DNA of 7,667 bases from Gammaproteobacteria bacterium (GTDB taxonomy: Bacteria; Pseudomonadota; Gammaproteobacteria; GRL18): contig DAOVUK010000136.1 of the NCBI GenBank assembly GCA_030632625.1, positions 1-7,667 of the forward strand, in the 5' to 3' direction. The notes under the pieces are model-generated. The model was not told where the DNA came from and did no database searches. It saw only the letters and a program-made list of their open reading frames with translations. The position numbers were made by a program, and so were the translations under genes. Below, in pieces: positions 1-5,885 of the stretch. Position 1 is the stretch's first letter; every line of letters begins with the position of its first letter.

Positions 1-111
1 AAAATCAATAGCAGCACACTTCTCAGCGATTACCTGCAAGGGGCCACAAAGTGAATGCGTGAGAAAATCCCGCTGTTTATTGATGCTGTGTTTCCAGTTA
101 TTTTCTATCAA
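1..111 (-). CDS. possible partial ORF of unknown function, running off the left edge
   Basis: A reading frame on the minus strand stays open from about position 186 to the window edge. A TTG at 111-109 is preceded by AAGGA (125-121) with a 9-nt spacer, which would make a reasonable start. The 37 visible codons read MIENNWKHSINKQRDFLTHS and on through a segment with two cysteines (CGPLQ, EKCAA). I recognise no family. It is not the MutL N-terminus that follows amiB in E. coli. It lies downstream of amiB on the same strand, about 126 nt past the amiB stop, so it could be the next gene of that operon. Plus-strand frames are also open here (one ends at a TGA at 52-54), so the strand is not settled. 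Confidence 0.3.
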   Translation of the reverse strand, partial: MIENNWKHSINKQRDFLTHSLCGPLQVIAEKCAAIDF

Positions 112-237
112 GCGCTCTTGTCCTTTTGCTGGATAAATTAGTTGAATAATAGGGTTGGAGAAAAGGTTTGTCTTATCAGTTTGTTATTGTAATAAAGCAG
201 ATGATCTTAGCAAAGGACATTATAGTAAGAAACAGTG

Positions 238-1620
238 TCAGGAACGGGGAATACTCAGAAACTTACCAAGATAGAGTGTATTATTTTTCATTTTATTGAC
301 CTTTTTGATCGCCGACATACTCACCTGATAACGCTTGGAAATTCCGGATAAAGTATCACCCCTAACCACTTTATGCTTGTGAACGCTTTTTTTCATGGCA
401 GAAGACACAATTTTTCTATTCAGCGGTTTAACCACAGTTTCATTAGCATAGATAGTGCCCGGAATGGGGTATTGTCTAAAATAACCATCTACGCCGCTTA
501 AAATAGCACCGGCTAATTTCTTTTGATAGGAAGCACTTCTAAGCAGTTTTTCTTCTTTAGGATTTGAAATAAAACCCGTCTCCACCAGTAAAGATGGGAT
601 ATCGGGTGATTTTAAAACCACAAAACCTGCCCGTTCAACTCTGTTCTTATGGGTATCGCCAATCCGGGTCAGGCGGGATAAAATTCTCGATGCCGCACTA
701 TTACTGGCTTCAATCGTTGCCGTCTGAGACAGATCCAGGAGCATTTTTGCCAGCATATCATCTTTGTCATCCAGACTCACACCGCCCACTAAATCTGCCT
801 CATTTTCTTTTTTTGCCAGCCACTTGGCGGCTTCACTGGTTGCCCCTCTTGAAGAGAGAATAAAGACCGATGAACCATGAGCTTTAGGATTTTTGAAGGC
901 ATCGGCATGAATGGAAATAAAAATATCAGCATTGAGCTTACGCGCCTTTTTGGTGCGACCCCGTAAACTGATGTAGTAATCACCATTACGGATCATCACC
1001 GCTTTCATGCCGGGTTTTTTATTTACCATGTCTCTGAGTTTGCGGGCAATTGCCAGCACCACATGTTTTTCTTTTGTGCCTCTGGGGCCTCTGGCTCCGG
1101 GATCATCACCGCCATGGCCGGCATCAATCGCGACAATGAGATCACGTTTTTTAGAGGAATTGACACTTTTAATAATTTTGAGTGTACTGGAATGTGTTTT
1201 ATTACTCACTTTTTCCAAATCGATCACTAATCGATAACCATACTTACTATTGGGTTTGAGTAAAAAACTTTTCGGATGGACTTTATGTTTGAGATCCAGA
1301 ACCAGACGCACTTTATTTTGTTTTTTATTGGCGCTGCGGATATCAGAAATTGCACCCTTTTTATAATCCAGATTAGCAATAGGACCGGGCAACTTAGCCT
1401 GGTTAACGTCAATCACCACCCGTTCAGGGTTTGAAAGACGACTCAGGCGATGTTCGACTGCATGAGATAAATCAATCACCAGACGAGTGGATTCTGGTGA
1501 GGCCCACATGCGAACCCCTTTTATCTGGGCCACAGAAGCAGCTGCTGTCTCAGCACAGAGCAGCACAGCAAAAAAGATTAGAAGAAAGCGGTTTGTCATA
1601 TATTGCATTATTATGTTCAT
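238..1620 (-). CDS. amiB: N-acetylmuramoyl-L-alanine amidase, AmiB type, with AMIN and LysM domains
   Basis: This is a periplasmic zinc amidase that cleaves the bond between MurNAc and L-alanine in septal peptidoglycan during daughter-cell separation. Numbering is from the ATG at 1620 (460 aa). Residues 8-28 form a Sec signal peptide (MTNR, then a hydrophobic core ending CAETAAA). About 30-135 is the AMIN domain, which localises such enzymes to the septum. About 160-383 is Amidase_3, with expected zinc ligands H169 (DAGHGG), E184 (TKEKH) and H238 (SIHAD) and catalytic E347 (VETGF). The segment around 263-305 (AAKWLAKKEN onward) corresponds to the regulatory helix that EnvC/NlpD-type activators displace in AmiB/AmiC. 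A LysM domain (about 415-458) binds glycan. The start is uncertain: TTG at 1623, ATG at 1620 (GAAG 5 nt upstream) or ATG at 1599, which gives the most typical signal peptide. It lies just downstream of tsaE, probably in one transcript. Confidence 0.95.
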   Translation of the reverse strand: MNIIMQYMTNRFLLIFFAVLLCAETAAASVAQIKGVRMWASPESTRLVIDLSHAVEHRLSRLSNPERVVIDVNQAKLPGPIANLDYKKGAISDIRSANKKQNKVRLVLDLKHKVHPKSFLLKPNSKYGYRLVIDLEKVSNKTHSSTLKIIKSVNSSKKRDLIVAIDAGHGGDDPGARGPRGTKEKHVVLAIARKLRDMVNKKPGMKAVMIRNGDYYISLRGRTKKARKLNADIFISIHADAFKNPKAHGSSVFILSSRGATSEAAKWLAKKENEADLVGGVSLDDKDDMLAKMLLDLSQTATIEASNSAASRILSRLTRIGDTHKNRVERAGFVVLKSPDIPSLLVETGFISNPKEEKLLRSASYQKKLAGAILSGVDGYFRQYPIPGTIYANETVVKPLNRKIVSSAMKKSVHKHKVVRGDTLSGISKRYQVSMSAIKKVNKMKNNTLYLGKFLSIPRS

Positions 1621-1643
1621 CAATACTTCATCAAATAAAGCCT

Positions 1644-2252
1644 TTAACCCGGCTGATTTGATGTTAATTTAGAAACAATTACTGCGCCATTTTCTGATTG
1701 CGACAGCAATTCAACCTTCCGTCCCTGACTCTGATGAGTTATTTTAATAATTAAATCAGCTCCGGGTAAAACCCCGTGCCCCTTTTCCGGCCATTCAATT
1801 AATGCGATAGCCTGACCATCAATATAGTCCCGAATCCCCATATATTCCAGTTCTTCAGGATCTTCCAGTCGATAAAGATCAAAGTGATAAACTCTCTGTT
1901 CATGGTGGCTAGTCAGTTCATGACTATCAGCCGATCCATGACTGTTTGCCGGCTCATGATTATTCTTCAATATTGAGTCGGTTACAGAATTATTATCATT
2001 ATCTTTCTTAAGATTAGCCTCTAACTCATTGTAATTAAAAAATTTGTTATTTTCAAGTGAATAAGGCTCGACCACTGTAAATGTTGGGCTTTTTACTGCG
2101 CCGGAATAACCCAGTGAGCGCAGAAAACCTCTGACCAGAGTCGTTTTACCAGCCCCTAAATCACCATCCAGATAGATAATAGTGCCTGGAATTGCTATTT
2201 TTGCCAGTTGTGCACCTAGCCCTGTCATGGCATCTTCATTTATAATTTGCAA
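1644..2252 (-). CDS. tsaE: TsaE, ATPase of tRNA t6A37 (threonylcarbamoyladenosine) synthesis, with internal insertion
   Basis: TsaE is the P-loop ATPase that works with TsaB, TsaD and TsaC to place threonylcarbamoyl on A37 of ANN-decoding tRNAs. Numbering is from the TTG at 2252 (202 aa). Walker A is GDLGAGKTT at 30-38. KSPTFTVVEPY (54-64), YHFDLYRLEDPEELEYMGIR (122-141) and LIEWPE (151-156) all match E. coli TsaE. E. coli passes from VEPYTLDN almost directly to VYHFDLYRL. Here about 50 extra residues rich in Asn, His, Ser, Asp and Glu (about 68-119) sit between them, just before the HFDLYRL motif. The start is uncertain. The frame stays open to 2432, but that stretch crosses a palindromic repeat and overlaps queG. 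Family alignment needs a start near the NILQII strand, where TTG 2252 is the only start codon. An ATG at 2228 would lose the first strand. No good Shine-Dalgarno is visible for either. amiB follows within about 25 nt. Confidence 0.93.
   Translation of the reverse strand: MQIINEDAMTGLGAQLAKIAIPGTIIYLDGDLGAGKTTLVRGFLRSLGYSGAVKSPTFTVVEPYSLENNKFFNYNELEANLKKDNDNNSVTDSILKNNHEPANSHGSADSHELTSHHEQRVYHFDLYRLEDPEELEYMGIRDYIDGQAIALIEWPEKGHGVLPGADLIIKITHQSQGRKVELLSQSENGAVIVSKLTSNQPG
1896..1961 (-). repeat. degenerate 18-bp tandem repeat inside tsaE, about 3.7 copies
   Basis: Read on the minus strand, four successive units begin at 1961, 1943, 1925 and 1907. Each has CATG at the fourth base, for example AATCATGAGCCGGCAAAC then AGTCATGGATCGGCTGAT. 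The last unit is 12 bp. The unit is a multiple of three, so it keeps the frame and encodes the hexads NHEPAN, SHGSAD, SHELTS and HHEQ within the TsaE insertion. The copies have diverged and were found by eye. Confidence 0.65.
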
Positions 2253-2305
2253 TATATTTGCCGACTTATTGTTAAAACCGTTATTTAGTATGCATCCATT
2301 AATAA

Positions 2306-2326
2306 GGCGAATGAATTCGCCCCTAC
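2306..2326. repeat. remnant of a dispersed palindromic repeat in the tsaE/queG spacer
   Basis: GGCGAAT (2306-2312) and ATTCGCC (2315-2321) are perfect 7-bp inverted arms around a GA centre. CCCTAC continues to 2326 on the right arm only. The minus-strand reading begins GTAGGGGCGAATTC, a form I recall as a widespread intergenic repeat in proteobacteria and cyanobacteria; this is memory, not a search. Its CTAC end matches the GTAG...CTAC ends of the two palindromes at 4473-4562. The missing left GTAG arm suggests decay. It lies in the divergent spacer, so it may affect transcription of tsaE or queG. Confidence 0.55.
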
Positions 2327-2343
2327 AGAGCCTATTGTATTGA

Positions 2344-3468
2344 ATGAACCAGAAAAATAATACCCATAAACAACTATCCCGCGAAGAACTTTGCGACCCG
2401 GCTACGCTTTCTGCTCTGGCAGCAAAGATCAAACAATGGGGACGGGAACTTGGCTTTCAGGCTATAGGTATAACCGACACTGACTTAACCATCGCTGAAC
2501 AGCGATTTAATACCTGGCTTGAACAACAAATGCATGGTGATATGGAATATATGTCACGCCATGGCAGCAAACGAACCCGCCCTGCTGAATTAGAACAGGG
2601 TACTCTGAGTATTATTTCTGTGCGCATGGACTATTTTCCGGAAGATCCTGAACATGCCATCAAATTACTGCAAAAACCTCAAAAGGGTTATATTGCCCGC
2701 TATAGTCTGGGCAGAGATTATCATAAAGTGGTTAGAAAACGCCTGCAGACTCTGGCTAAAAAACTGGAACAGGAAATTGGCCCATTCGGTTACCGGGTTT
2801 TCACTGACAGTGCGCCAGTACTGGAAAAACCTCTGGCGGAAAAAGCGGGTATCGGCTGGATTGGCAAGCATTCCAATGTACTGCAGGAAAAAACCGGCTC
2901 ATGGTTTTTTCTGGGTGAAATATTTACTAATCTGCCATTACCCATTGACACGCCGGCAGTTAACCATTGCGGCAGTTGTACCAAGTGCATAACAGCCTGT
3001 CCCACTGAGGCCATTGTTGAGCCTTATGTGGTTGATTCACGCCTGTGTATTTCCTACCTGACCATTGAATCGCATCAATCCATACCTGAAGAACTGCGCC
3101 CTTTAATGGGCAATCGTATTTATGGCTGTGATGACTGCCAGTTATTCTGCCCCTGGAATCGATTCTCACAACAAACTCTGGAGACGGATTATTTTGCCCG
3201 GGGCGAACTGGCCAGTCCGCAATTGCTGGCACTGTTTCTCTGGACAGAATCTGAATTTTTAAACAATACCGAGGGCACTGCCATTCGTCGTATTGGTCAT
3301 GAATCCTGGTTGAGAAATATTGCAGTTGCTCTGGGTAATTGTCTCAGAGAGAACAATAAAGAGGCAACAAAGGATATTATCAAAGCCTTGAAACTCCGTC
3401 TGCAGCACCCTTCTGCACTGGTTCAGGAGCATGTGCTATGGGCCCTTAAACAGAACCACAGCGTTTAG
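2344..3468 (+). CDS. queG: QueG, epoxyqueuosine reductase
   Basis: QueG reduces epoxyqueuosine to queuosine at the wobble position of GUN-anticodon tRNAs, using cobalamin and two [4Fe-4S] clusters. It is cytoplasmic and 374 aa long, close to the E. coli protein (YjeS). Key parts are AKIKQWGRELGFQAIGITDT (27-46); the cobalamin-proximal segment with RYSLGRDYHK (119-128) and the likely catalytic Asp155 in TDSAPVLEKPLAEKAGIGW; the ferredoxin-like first cysteine set C209, C212, C215 and C219 (CGSCTKCITACP); C235 (CISYLTIE); and YGCDDCQLFCPWN with C262, C265 and C269. RRIGHESWLRNIAVALGN (315-332) and the C-terminus match the HEAT-like tail. The protein begins about 11 residues longer than E. coli QueG, and no strong Shine-Dalgarno precedes the ATG. 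The gene diverges from tsaE. Its stop codon overlaps the ribosome site of the kinase gene. Confidence 0.97.
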   Translation: MNQKNNTHKQLSREELCDPATLSALAAKIKQWGRELGFQAIGITDTDLTIAEQRFNTWLEQQMHGDMEYMSRHGSKRTRPAELEQGTLSIISVRMDYFPEDPEHAIKLLQKPQKGYIARYSLGRDYHKVVRKRLQTLAKKLEQEIGPFGYRVFTDSAPVLEKPLAEKAGIGWIGKHSNVLQEKTGSWFFLGEIFTNLPLPIDTPAVNHCGSCTKCITACPTEAIVEPYVVDSRLCISYLTIESHQSIPEELRPLMGNRIYGCDDCQLFCPWNRFSQQTLETDYFARGELASPQLLALFLWTESEFLNNTEGTAIRRIGHESWLRNIAVALGNCLRENNKEATKDIIKALKLRLQHPSALVQEHVLWALKQNHSV

Positions 3469-3470
3469 GA
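3467..3470 (+). promoter_or_regulatory. Shine-Dalgarno of the kinase gene, embedded in the queG stop
   Basis: AGGA at 3467-3470 overlaps the queG TAG (3466-3468) and lies 9 nt before the ATG at 3480. This fixes the kinase start. A ribosome finishing queG would pass over the site, so translational coupling is likely (inference). Confidence 0.7.
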
Positions 3471-3479
3471 AGCATATTA

Positions 3480-4346
3480 ATGGCTAAAATATTATGCACC
3501 GGCATTGCCGCACTGGATATTATCAATGAAGTTAAATACTATCCTGATGAAGATGACGAAATACGAATTGCGGCACAGGAAAAGCGTCGCGGCGGCAATG
3601 CCACCAATAGCGCCGTGGTATTAAGTCAATTGGGTCATCAATGCTTTTGGGCCGGCACACTGGTTAATGAAATGGATAGCCGAATCATTCTGGCTGATTT
3701 AGAACACTATCAGATAAACTATGACTACTGTCAGTTTCTTGACGGTGGAAAAATACCCACGTCCTACATCACTTTGAGCCAGGATACAGGCTCAAGAACC
3801 ATCTGTCACTATCGCGACCTGCCGGAATACACCTTTGCAGCATTCAAAAAAATTAAACTGCAGGAATTTGACTGGCTTCATTTTGAAGGGCGAAACATAG
3901 CACAAACACAGCAGATGATGCTTTGGTGCAAGCAGCAATACCCTGATATACCAATATCCGTTGAAATTGAAAAACCACGCGATTTAATCAACAAGCTGTT
4001 TCAGGCGGCCGACATCCTGCTGTTTTCTGAACAATACGCCCGGGCTCAGGCGGCAGCATCTGCTGAAACATTTTGTCAGCTTATCAATTCTCAATACCCG
4101 GATAAAACAATTATTTGCGCCTGGGGAGATTCCGGTGCAGGTGCGGCCTTTAAACAACAATATTACTGGCAGTCTGCACAGAAGATCAAAGCAGTTGATA
4201 CGCTGGCCGCCGGTGATGTCTTTAATGCCGGCATTATCGATCAGCAAATCAAACAAATCCCGATTAAAAAATGCCTTGAATTTGCCTGTCAGCTTGCCGG
4301 TAAAAAATGTACTCAAAAGGGAATCGCCGGTTTAGCAACTGAATAA
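3480..4346 (+). CDS. PfkB-family sugar kinase, ketohexokinase-like
   Basis: This cytoplasmic ribokinase/PfkB-fold enzyme (288 aa) should phosphorylate a sugar with ATP. Landmarks are the substrate lid and strands at 14-35; the PfkB signature start RRGGNATNS (36-44); LHFEGRN (133-139); VEIEKPR (161-167); CAWGDSGA (213-220) for nucleotide binding; DTLAAGDVFNAG (240-251) with catalytic base D246; and CQLAGKKC (270-277). Several of these match human ketohexokinase as I recall it (RGGNASNS, IHIEGRN, VEVEKPR, CAWAEEGA, DTLGAGDTFNA, CQVAGKKC), more closely than ribokinase or 2-keto-3-deoxygluconate kinase. Fructose to fructose-1-phosphate is therefore the best guess, unproven; another ketose or sugar derivative is possible. 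Ala replaces the first Gly of GAGD, as in E. coli ribokinase, so activity need not be lost. It sits 11 nt after queG, presumably in one operon, with no obvious metabolic link. Confidence 0.88.
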   Translation: MAKILCTGIAALDIINEVKYYPDEDDEIRIAAQEKRRGGNATNSAVVLSQLGHQCFWAGTLVNEMDSRIILADLEHYQINYDYCQFLDGGKIPTSYITLSQDTGSRTICHYRDLPEYTFAAFKKIKLQEFDWLHFEGRNIAQTQQMMLWCKQQYPDIPISVEIEKPRDLINKLFQAADILLFSEQYARAQAAASAETFCQLINSQYPDKTIICAWGDSGAGAAFKQQYYWQSAQKIKAVDTLAAGDVFNAGIIDQQIKQIPIKKCLEFACQLAGKKCTQKGIAGLATE

Positions 4347-4472
4347 TGATCCACAATCCTTTATTAAGCAGACCCTTTTTGCGTCATTTTGTATTAATGA
4401 CCAGACTAAACACCACTTTTACGAAATCTTAGCTTTTCTGGCTCTTCACAAAAATGCGTACTTTTCCAAATT

Positions 4473-4500
4473 GTAGAAACAAGGCATGCCTTGTCTCTAC
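4473..4500. repeat. 28-bp imperfect palindrome inside the MITE-like element
   Basis: The core ACAAGGCATGCCTTGT is a perfect 16-bp palindrome. The outer ends GTAGAA and TCTCTAC pair with a single mismatch. It shares GTAG...CTAC ends and a GCATGC centre with the palindrome at 4535-4562, but the arm sequence between differs. Confidence 0.8.
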
Positions 4501-4534
4501 GGTCACGTAACGACCGCAAGGGTGGTAAGCATAC

Positions 4535-4562
4535 GTAGAGACGTTGCATGCAACGTCTCTAC
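4535..4562. repeat. 28-bp perfect palindrome inside the MITE-like element
   Basis: The left half GTAGAGACGTTGCA is matched exactly by the right half TGCAACGTCTCTAC. I recall repeats with these GTAGAGACG ends as abundant in some proteobacteria and cyanobacteria (memory only). Together with the palindrome at 4473-4500 it brackets a 34-bp spacer containing GGTC/GACC short arms, so 4473-4562 may be one 90-bp composite unit. Confidence 0.85.
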
Positions 4563-4579
4563 TATATACGAATGGCTGA

Positions 4580-4594
4580 ATTCACCGAGTGAAT
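4580..4594. repeat. small inverted repeat near the right end of the element
   Basis: ATTCAC and GTGAAT flank a CGA centre, giving perfect 6-bp arms. It lies between the 28-bp palindrome and the right terminal repeat and could form a small hairpin. Its function is unknown. Confidence 0.5.
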
Positions 4595-4718
4595 ACAAAA
4601 AGTACGCAATAATGTGAAGAACCACTTTTCTTTTTTTGGACTGCCTTATTTAATAGCAACTCAGTACCCTGCCTGAACTATTTAACCTGGCAAATACATT
4701 CTCTCAAGGTAAAAAATC

Positions 4719-4747
4719 TGGACTCAAATGCAAATTCAATAGATAAT
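4719..4747 (+). promoter_or_regulatory. candidate sigma-70 promoter for nadA
   Basis: TGGACT (4719-4724; 4 of 6 to TTGACA) and GATAAT (4742-4747; 5 of 6 to TATAAT) are separated by 17 bp. Transcription would begin near 4754. That leaves only about 10 nt before the ATG at 4764 but about 55 nt before the ATG at 4809, which favours the later start. Found by eye in AT-rich DNA, so a chance match is possible. Confidence 0.3.
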
Positions 4748-4808
4748 AATTAGTTCTATTGGAATGAAAACAGATAACGGTAAAGGGCGGTCAGCCCCAA
4801 AAAGCATT

Positions 4809-5858
4809 ATGAGCACACTAAGCACTTCAGATTGGGAAAACACGGTCCCGACCACACAAGAGATTGAGCACCAAAAACCACAGCTTGATGAGCAGCAGCA
4901 AAACAAGCTCATTAAACGCATCAAACAATTACTTGTTGAACAAAATGCCGTATTGGTTGCCCATTATTATACTGATCCGGTGCTGCAGCAATTAGCCGAT
5001 GAAACCGGCGGCTGTGTTGCTGACTCACTGGAAATGGCTCGATTTGGCAAGGCAAGTCCAGCAGACAAAATCATTGTCGCCGGTGTTCGTTTTATGGGTG
5101 AAACAGCAAAAATTCTTTCCCCTGAAAAAAAGGTCTTTATGCCCGAACTGGAGGCGACCTGCTCACTGGATCTCGGCTGTCCGGCTGAAGATTTTATTCC
5201 TTTTTGTGATGATCACCCTGATCGTGTAGTAGTTGTTTATGCCAATACCAGTGCCCGGGTCAAGGCACGAGCTGACTGGGTGGTCACTTCAGGCATTGCT
5301 TCTGAGGTAATTAAACATCTGGCCAGTGAAGGCAAAAAAATTCTCTGGGCTCCTGATCGACATCTGGGCAAATACATTCAAAGTATTACCCATGCTGATA
5401 TGCTGCTTTGGCAGGGATCCTGTATTGTACATGATGAATTTAAAGCCGATACACTATTGACACTCAAAGAAAAACACCCCGATGCCAGGATCCTGGTGCA
5501 TCCGGAATCTCCCTATACAGTGGTAGAAATGGCTGATTTGGTTGGTTCCACAACACAACTCATTCATGCTGTAAAATCTATGCCTGATCAGACCTTTATT
5601 GTGGCCACTGATAATCGAATCTTTTATAAAATGCAGCAGGCCGCTCCAGATAAAACTTTGATTGAAGCGCCGACAGGCGGAGTGGGAGCAACCTGTACCA
5701 TGTGCGCCCATTGCTCCTGGATGGCCATGAACACACTCCAGGGAATATTGAAGGTCCTCGAACAGAACATCAATGAGGTTCATGTTGAAGAAAGTGTGCG
5801 TATTAAGGCATTTGAATCAACACAGCGTCTGCTGGATTTTGCTGCAGCAACAAAATAA
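4809..5858 (+). CDS. nadA: NadA, quinolinate synthase
   Basis: NadA condenses iminoaspartate (from NadB) with dihydroxyacetone phosphate to form quinolinate, the precursor of NAD. It is cytoplasmic and holds an oxygen-sensitive [4Fe-4S] cluster. Numbered from the ATG at 4809 (349 aa; E. coli 347), cluster ligands are C118 ([10 protein letters not shown]), C205 ([11 protein letters not shown]) and C302 (the third Cys of CTMCAHC, followed by SWMAMN). Other conserved segments are AHYYTDP (51-57), [53 protein letters not shown] and [11 protein letters not shown]. The frame also has an ATG at 4764 adding 15 residues ([15 protein letters not shown]). I prefer 4809 because it gives the family length and leaves room for a leader after the candidate promoter, but neither start has a good Shine-Dalgarno. 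No nadB or nadC is in the window. The next gene follows after 27 nt. Confidence 0.96.
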   Translation: MSTLSTSDWENTVPTTQEIEHQKPQLDEQQQNKLIKRIKQLLVEQNAVLVAHYYTDPVLQQLADETGGCVADSLEMARFGKASPADKIIVAGVRFMGETAKILSPEKKVFMPELEATCSLDLGCPAEDFIPFCDDHPDRVVVVYANTSARVKARADWVVTSGIASEVIKHLASEGKKILWAPDRHLGKYIQSITHADMLLWQGSCIVHDEFKADTLLTLKEKHPDARILVHPESPYTVVEMADLVGSTTQLIHAVKSMPDQTFIVATDNRIFYKMQQAAPDKTLIEAPTGGVGATCTMCAHCSWMAMNTLQGILKVLEQNINEVHVEESVRIKAFESTQRLLDFAAATK

Positions 5859-5872
5859 GGACTCATTCGAAC

Positions 5873-5877
5873 AGAGG
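5873..5877 (+). promoter_or_regulatory. Shine-Dalgarno of the GGDEF response regulator
   Basis: AGAGG at 5873-5877 is 8 nt before the ATG at 5886 and lies within the 27-nt nadA spacer. It supports this start and read-through transcription from nadA. Confidence 0.65.
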
Positions 5878-5885
5878 TCTTTACT

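Larger units (their letters stand above)
4440..4623. mobile_element. 184-bp MITE-like element with 26-bp terminal inverted repeats
   Basis: The left end (4440-4465) begins GGCTCTTCACA. The reverse complement of the right end (4598-4623) begins GGTTCTTCACA. The two 26-bp ends match at 22 positions and share GCGTACTTTT at their inner part. Immediately outside are GCTTTTCT (4432-4439) and ACTTTTCT (4624-4631), 7 of 8 identical, as expected of an 8-bp target duplication. There is no transposase ORF, so it is non-autonomous. GGCTCTTC-type ends with 8-bp duplications are typical of the ISL3 family as I recall it, so an ISL3-like transposase is the probable mobiliser (inference). The element lies between two genes and interrupts neither. 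Confidence 0.8.
4347..4763. other. intergenic region between the kinase and nadA
   Basis: This 417-bp gap has no credible coding frame. 4347-4431 shows no strong hairpin terminator that I can see. 4432-4631 is filled by the MITE-like element and its target duplication. 4632-4763 is AT-rich and should carry the nadA promoter. I see no riboswitch-like structure. Confidence 0.7.

Noticed and set aside
1..54. Plus-strand C-terminal tail ending LSDYLQGATK and a TGA at 52-54
   Set aside because: Only 17 codons are visible and no family is recognised. The minus-strand frame is open for longer and has a ribosome site, so I listed that one at low confidence instead.
219..224. Perfect TATAAT on the minus strand downstream of amiB
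   Set aside because: No acceptable -35 lies 16-18 bp upstream and there is no extended -10 TG, so it is probably chance in AT-rich DNA.
1554..1557. Cys22 of AmiB as a lipoprotein attachment site
   Set aside because: The residue before the Cys is Leu, not Gly, Ala or Ser, so VLLC is not a lipobox; the region reads as an ordinary Sec signal peptide.
594..1661. Plus-strand open frames opposite amiB (for example 594-863, 1007-1237, 1431-1661)
   Set aside because: They are antisense to a gene with complete catalytic motifs and show no domain features of their own.
2253..2432. 60 extra N-terminal codons for TsaE, with start at 2432
   Set aside because: The extension translates through a palindromic repeat, overlaps queG in antisense and has no counterpart in E. 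coli TsaE.
4473..4562. CRISPR array
   Set aside because: Only two palindromes with differing arms and one 34-bp spacer, no cas genes, and location inside a TIR-bounded element.
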